Below, one piece after another: positions 5,562 to 8,729 of a DNA stretch of 8,729 nt. The position numbers and the translations under genes were made by a program. Origin of the DNA: Lentisphaerota bacterium (GTDB taxonomy: Bacteria > Verrucomicrobiota > Kiritimatiellia > RFP12 > UBA1067); NCBI GenBank assembly GCA_015061765.1, contig SUVZ01000140.1:1-8729 (forward strand), in the 5' to 3' direction. Positions within the stretch are counted from its first letter, which is position 1. Each line of letters begins with the position of its first letter. The notes below the pieces were generated by a model. The model saw only the letters and a program-made list of their open reading frames with translations. It did not search any database and was not told where the DNA came from.

Positions 5562-7126
5562 CGCCGTCCCCTCCTTCTGACTTCCTCCGCCGGAATGAAG
5601 TCCACCCAGCGGTTGTTCCAGTCCACACGCACGACCTTCAGTCGCAGCGCATCTCCCAGTTTCCATGTGCGTCGCCCGTCCGAAAGCGACATTGTCTTTT
5701 CGTTGTATTTGACGAACCTGTCGGAAAGCGCGGAGACGTGCACGAGTCCGCCCGTCGCCAGCGCCGGCACATCCACAAAGAGTCCGAACTTGGTGACGCG
5801 CCCCACGACGGCATCGAACACTCCGCCGTTCTCCTCAAGAAAGCGGAACTTCTTGACCTCATGGAGCGAACGCTCGGCTTCGTCCGCACGCTCCTCCAGC
5901 TCAGAGCATTTCCTCGCCGCGCCGTCCAGCGTCTTCTGCGGCAGGCGTCCACCGCCATTGGCGAGATAGTCCGCAAGCTGGCGGTGCAGGAGCAGGTCGG
6001 GATAGCGGCGGATCGGACTCGTGAAATGGGCGTAGAAATCCTTCGCCAGGCCGAAATGGCCAATCTTGCGGGCGTCATAGCACGCACGTTTGAGAGACCT
6101 GAGCACCATGACCGAAATTGTCCTCCCCAGCGGGTGCCGCTTGATCTTTTCGAGAAACTTCGCCATGTTGCGTCCGTGCGAAATATCGCCGCACTTGACG
6201 TCGATCGCGGCGAGGTCTGCCCGAAGCATCTCCATCCTCTCGGGATCCGGTGGTTCATGGAGACGCGCAAGTATCTTGATGCCCCTGGACCACAGTTCCT
6301 TAGCCACGGCCTCGTTCGCCGCCACCATGCACTCCTCGACCATCTGATGCGATTCATCGTTGGGACGCTCCACCAGTCCGGTCATTTCGCCATATTCATC
6401 AAGCACTATCTCCGTCTCTGGGACATCAAGATCAAGAGCCCCGGCGGCAAAACGCCGTCTGCGGAGCTGCTGTGCAAGCTCGTGTATGGAAAGAACCGCC
6501 TCCGCCTGACGCTTCGGAAGCCCCTTCCTGTTTCCGCCGCCGATGAGCGACATCACCTGTTCGTAGGTGAACCTCATCTGCGAACGGATGACCGACTTCG
6601 CGAAACGGCGGGCGATGCATCGTCCTTCGCGGTCAAAGGTGAGGAACGCCGAGAACGCAAGCCTGTCCTCGCCCGGGACAAGCGAACACACGCCGTTGGA
6701 CAAGGCCTCAGGCAGCATCGGCACTACACGGTTCAGGAGATATACGCTCGTCGAACGGCGGCAGGCCTCTCGGTCGAGCGCAGAACCTGGCGTCACATAG
6801 TGCGAAACATCGGCGATGTGCACACCCAAGACGCGATTGCCCTTGCGGTCCTTCTCGATGGAGAGGGCGTCATCGAAATCCTTTGCGGTGACGGGATCGC
6901 AGGTAAAAATGAATTTCTTGCGGAGATCCAGCCGGTCCCGTTCCCATGACACGCCGGAATCTTCGATGCGTCTCGCCTCATCCAGCACAACCTTGGGGAA
7001 CCTGTCCGGAAGATTGTACTGCTTCATCACAGCCTTGATGTCGTCCTTGGCCGTGTATCCTTTCACCAACGGGAGCTTCTCCCTCTTTTCGCCCCCTGCA
7101 TCTGTCTTTGTCTTAATCTTTTTCAC
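5558..7126 (-). CDS. RNase R/RNase II-family 3'-5' exoribonuclease lacking N-terminal cold-shock domains
   Basis: Hydrolytic, processive 3'-5' exoribonuclease that degrades RNA in the cytoplasm. In 522-residue numbering, after a short basic leader the RNB catalytic domain runs from about 30 to 430. Its four metal-binding aspartates are visible in CDPVTAKDFDDA (76-87: Asp77, 83, 85, 86), followed by ADVSHYV (105-111, Tyr110) and FTSPIRRYPDLLLHRQL (368-384) with the RNA-binding arginine. A C-terminal S1 domain spans about 437-513 (VVGRVTKFGLFVDV, GGLVHVSALSD). Usual relatives (RNase II about 640, RNase R about 800 residues) carry two cold-shock domains before RNB. These are absent here, and there is no room for them because the flavodiiron gene ends at 7225. 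The start is taken as GTG at 7126: an in-frame ATG at 7150 has no Shine-Dalgarno and its codons contain the TATAAT at 7134-7139. The GTG also lacks a Shine-Dalgarno. The stop overlaps the kinase start (ATGA). Whether to call it rnr is uncertain given the domain loss. Confidence 0.88.
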   Translation of the reverse strand: MKKIKTKTDAGGEKREKLPLVKGYTAKDDIKAVMKQYNLPDRFPKVVLDEARRIEDSGVSWERDRLDLRKKFIFTCDPVTAKDFDDALSIEKDRKGNRVLGVHIADVSHYVTPGSALDREACRRSTSVYLLNRVVPMLPEALSNGVCSLVPGEDRLAFSAFLTFDREGRCIARRFAKSVIRSQMRFTYEQVMSLIGGGNRKGLPKRQAEAVLSIHELAQQLRRRRFAAGALDLDVPETEIVLDEYGEMTGLVERPNDESHQMVEECMVAANEAVAKELWSRGIKILARLHEPPDPERMEMLRADLAAIDVKCGDISHGRNMAKFLEKIKRHPLGRTISVMVLRSLKRACYDARKIGHFGLAKDFYAHFTSPIRRYPDLLLHRQLADYLANGGGRLPQKTLDGAARKCSELEERADEAERSLHEVKKFRFLEENGGVFDAVVGRVTKFGLFVDVPALATGGLVHVSALSDRFVKYNEKTMSLSDGRRTWKLGDALRLKVVRVDWNNRWVDFIPAEEVRRRGRR

Positions 7127-7133
7127 GGCGCAA

Positions 7134-7142
7134 ATTATACCA
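7134..7142 (-). promoter_or_regulatory. Extended -10 promoter of the exoribonuclease-kinase-synthase-dehydratase run
   Basis: On the minus strand TGGTATAAT gives a perfect -10 hexamer (7134-7139) with the TGn extension. No good -35 is present at 16-18 bases, which is usual for extended -10 promoters. The predicted start of transcription falls at about 7126-7128, essentially on the GTG used for the exoribonuclease. It resembles the flavodiiron promoter at 8429-8437. Confidence 0.6.
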
Positions 7143-7181
7143 CAAACCATTTTCAGGATATCGGCTCAGCTCAAAACCATG

Positions 7182-7206
7182 CGTGCGCCTTGTCGACAGG
7201 CGCACG
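7182..7206 (-). terminator. Hairpin downstream of the flavodiiron gene, probable terminator
   Basis: A perfect 9-base-pair GC-rich stem (CGTGCGCCT at 7182-7190 and AGGCGCACG at 7198-7206) encloses a 7-base loop. It begins about 19 bases after the flavodiiron stop and lies ahead of the next promoter. Downstream on the minus strand there is only a short U run (four at 7173-7176, after six other bases), so termination may be partial or Rho-assisted. Confidence 0.55.
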
Positions 7207-7224
7207 GGCCCAGCGACGGCGACG

Positions 7225-8391
7225 CTACTTCAGGGCGTCCGCAAGGGCGGCGATCTGTGCACGGGACTCATCATTCAGTGCGCTCCTGACCGTTACGACA
7301 GGCTCCGCAAACGTGATTCCCTGGGAACATGCGAACATATCCTTGATTACCTTTGCCGCCATCGGCGACCAAGTTCCGTTCTCGATGATGCCTATGGTGC
7401 GATTGCGGTAGGTGCGCTCCGTAAGATGATCGATGAACGTGCGCATGAACGGGAACACGTCGCAGTTGTAGGTTGTCGTGGCCAGAACAAGCTTCCCATA
7501 ACGGAATGCATCCTCGACGGCTTCCGGCATGTCGTCGCGGGCAAGGTCCGCAACGGCCACCTTGGGGCATCCGCGCTTGAGCAGTTCCTCCTTCAGCAGA
7601 AGCGCCGCCGCCTTCGTGTTGCCGTAAACGCTCGTGTAGGCAATGCAGACGCCTTCGCTCTCAACAGCGTAGGAACTCCAGATAAGATACTTCTCAATGG
7701 CGTGGGAGATCGCCTCGCCCTTGAGGATCGGACCATGCAGTGGACACACGGTCTTAATGTCAAGACCTGCCGCCTTCTTGAGAAGAGCCTGGGTCTGTGC
7801 GCCGTATTTACCCACAATGCCGATGTAGTAGCGACGCGCCTCACAGTCCCAGCCTTCCGGGTCCTCAACATCGTTTGCACCGAACTTGCCGAACCCGTCT
7901 GCCGAGAAGAGTACCTTGTCAGTGGAGTCATATGAGACCATTACCTCGGGCCAGTGAACCATCGGAGCGGAAACAAAAGTGAGCTTATGCTTTCCAAGGT
8001 CAAGTTCATCCCCCTCCTTCACAACCATGCGCTTCGGCGCGACCGCCTCCCCGAAGAACTGCTCCATGAATCTGAATGCCTGGGCCGAAGCCACAACGGT
8101 CGCATCTGTCCACACCGAAAGCGCCTTTGCTATGCACGCCGAATGGTCCGGTTCCATGTGATGGATCACAAGATAGTCCGGCGCACGGCCTTCAGACGCA
8201 GCCTCAATGTTCTTAAGCCATTCGTCGCCGAAGCGGGCATCAACCGTGTCCATGACGGCCGTCTTGGAGTCCTTTATGAAGTAGCTGTTGTACGCCATGC
8301 CCAACGGCACCACGTACTGACCCTCGAACAGATCGACATCATGGTCGTTCACGCCGACGTAAATGATGTCTTCAGTAACTGTCATATCCAT
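7225..8391 (-). CDS. Flavodiiron protein (class A, FprA/ROO-like)
   Basis: 388-residue cytoplasmic enzyme that reduces O2 to water and/or NO to N2O, protecting anaerobes. The N-terminal metallo-beta-lactamase-like domain (about 1-245) has all expected diiron ligands: HMEPDH (His78, Glu80, Asp82, His83), His146 in APMVHWPEVM, Asp165 in LFSADGFGKF and His219 in CPLHGPI. The C-terminal flavodoxin domain (about 248-388) opens with the FMN phosphate loop AYTSVYGNTKAA (251-262) and contains TTTYNCDVFPFM and IIENGTWSP. Length matches class A, with no fused rubredoxin or flavin reductase, so electrons must come from a separate rubredoxin or similar donor, none of which is encoded nearby. The ATG at 8391 has AGAGG nine bases upstream; an ATG six bases further in is a weaker alternative. 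It has its own promoter (8429-8437) and is followed by a hairpin, so it is probably monocistronic. Whether O2 or NO is preferred cannot be read from the sequence. Confidence 0.95.
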   Translation of the reverse strand: MDMTVTEDIIYVGVNDHDVDLFEGQYVVPLGMAYNSYFIKDSKTAVMDTVDARFGDEWLKNIEAASEGRAPDYLVIHHMEPDHSACIAKALSVWTDATVVASAQAFRFMEQFFGEAVAPKRMVVKEGDELDLGKHKLTFVSAPMVHWPEVMVSYDSTDKVLFSADGFGKFGANDVEDPEGWDCEARRYYIGIVGKYGAQTQALLKKAAGLDIKTVCPLHGPILKGEAISHAIEKYLIWSSYAVESEGVCIAYTSVYGNTKAAALLLKEELLKRGCPKVAVADLARDDMPEAVEDAFRYGKLVLATTTYNCDVFPFMRTFIDHLTERTYRNRTIGIIENGTWSPMAAKVIKDMFACSQGITFAEPVVTVRSALNDESRAQIAALADALK

Positions 8392-8428
8392 TTTCCTGTT
8401 CCTCTATTCCTTATTTTCGAACCGCTCA

Positions 8429-8437
8429 ATTATAGCA
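8429..8437 (-). promoter_or_regulatory. Extended -10 promoter of the flavodiiron gene
   Basis: On the minus strand TGCTATAAT has a perfect -10 hexamer (8429-8434) with the TGn extension. The predicted start is near 8422, giving a leader of about 30 bases that includes the Shine-Dalgarno. No strong -35 is visible. A short inverted repeat (ACCTGA / TCAGGT, 8451-8456 and 8472-8477) lies just upstream and overlaps the -35 zone. Confidence 0.6.
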
Positions 8438-8476
8438 CATCTGCACTCTAACCTGACATAATCAGTGCCGATCAGG

Positions 8477-8729
8477 TCATTTCTTGGCGGCGACCGGAGC
8501 GATGAATATCCCCTGCTGGTTCATGAATTCGCCGATGCGGTCCAGCCATGTGTAGCTTCCGGTTTCCGGAGCCGCCTTCCTCTGGAAGCAGTGGCCGCGA
8601 AGTGCAAGCGTGTGAAGTTCGCTCTGGATTCCCATCCTGCGCATCTGCTCCCAGCACTTCACGGAATTCATCGCAGCCCATCCGTCCGCGTCGCCATGGA
8701 GGAAAAGCGTCGGGCACGTGTCGGGATCG
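8477..8729 (-). CDS. Alpha/beta hydrolase, C-terminal 83 residues (cut by window edge)
   Basis: C-terminal part of a serine hydrolase of the alpha/beta fold. The visible segment contains PTLFLHGDADGW (residues 6-17 of the fragment), where the strand-loop HGDAD supplies the acid of the triad. It then has an amphipathic helix (SVKCWEQMRRMG), the strand ELHTLAL, and RGHCF (44-48), whose His46 would be the catalytic histidine. The final helix is TWLDRIGEFMNQQ. The nucleophile serine and oxyanion hole are outside the window. Such C-termini occur in dienelactone-hydrolase-like and prolyl-oligopeptidase-like enzymes, including carbohydrate esterases of glycan degraders, but the substrate cannot be assigned from this fragment. 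A Met at 8671 is internal, since the reading frame continues in good homology-like sequence to the window edge. The gene ends just before the flavodiiron promoter and no strong terminator separates them. Confidence 0.8.
   Translation of the reverse strand, partial: DPDTCPTLFLHGDADGWAAMNSVKCWEQMRRMGIQSELHTLALRGHCFQRKAAPETGSYTWLDRIGEFMNQQGIFIAPVAAKK

Noticed and set aside
4296..5969. Plus-strand open frames (4296-5108, 5133-5969) opposite the kinase and synthase
   Set aside because: They are antisense shadows without domain signatures, and both minus-strand genes show intact catalytic motifs.
5738..6949. Long plus-strand open frame of 403 codons inside the exoribonuclease region
   Set aside because: It is the complement of a well-matched RNB/S1 gene. 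The frame stays open because of GC-rich codon bias, and no motif or ribosome-binding site supports it.
8451..8477. Inverted repeat ACCTGA / TCAGGT upstream of the flavodiiron promoter as an operator or terminator
   Set aside because: The arms are only six bases with a 15-base spacer, one arm overlaps the hydrolase stop codon, and no U run follows. It is too weak to list as a feature without conservation data.

Overview
The window is densely coding. All eight genes lie on the minus strand, so gene order below is given in the direction of transcription, from high to low coordinates. The longest non-coding stretch is about 230 bases (2710-2943). There is no rRNA, tRNA, CRISPR array, transposase or phage gene. 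The content suggests a GC-rich, diderm, anaerobic or microaerophilic bacterium. A lipobox-bearing LysM lipoprotein points to an outer membrane, a flavodiiron protein points to anaerobic life with O2/NO detoxification, and a NahK-like sugar 1-kinase beside the tail of a carbohydrate-esterase-like hydrolase suggests a glycan degrader. The overall style fits the PVC group (Kiritimatiellota, Lentisphaerota, Verrucomicrobiota), but that placement is inference from gene flavour, not phylogeny.

Layout. (1) 8477-8729: C-terminus of an alpha/beta hydrolase. (2) 7225-8391: flavodiiron protein with its own extended -10 promoter and a downstream hairpin at 7182-7206. (3) A tight four-gene run starts from another extended -10 promoter at 7134-7142: a short RNase R-type exoribonuclease without N-terminal cold-shock domains (5558-7126), an N-acetylhexosamine 1-kinase-like phosphotransferase (4449-5561, ATGA overlap), a beta-ketoacyl-ACP synthase resembling ApeO of aryl polyene clusters (3350-4432), and an ApeP-like hotdog dehydratase (2944-3375, overlapping the synthase). 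(4) After a promoter-bearing gap comes a second run: a three-LysM lipoprotein with an unusual CxC-rich segment (1636-2709), FtsW (434-1639, GTGA overlap) and phosphoserine aminotransferase SerC (1-429, running off the edge, with its Shine-Dalgarno inside the last codons of ftsW).

How they may work together. The LysM lipoprotein and FtsW are both peptidoglycan-related, one binding glycan strands and the other polymerising them, and SerC is coupled behind them. In the other run, RNA decay, sugar activation and a two-enzyme polyketide/fatty-acid module are joined by short or overlapping junctions. This mixture is unexpected and may reflect operon packing rather than one pathway.

The features most worth a second look are the ApeO/ApeP-like pair without its usual partners, with a synthase that appears shortened at two places although its catalytic triad is intact; the cold-shock-domain-less RNase R that may be translated from a leaderless GTG; and the three CxC pairs in the LysM lipoprotein. 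I see no clear new defence or mobile system here.
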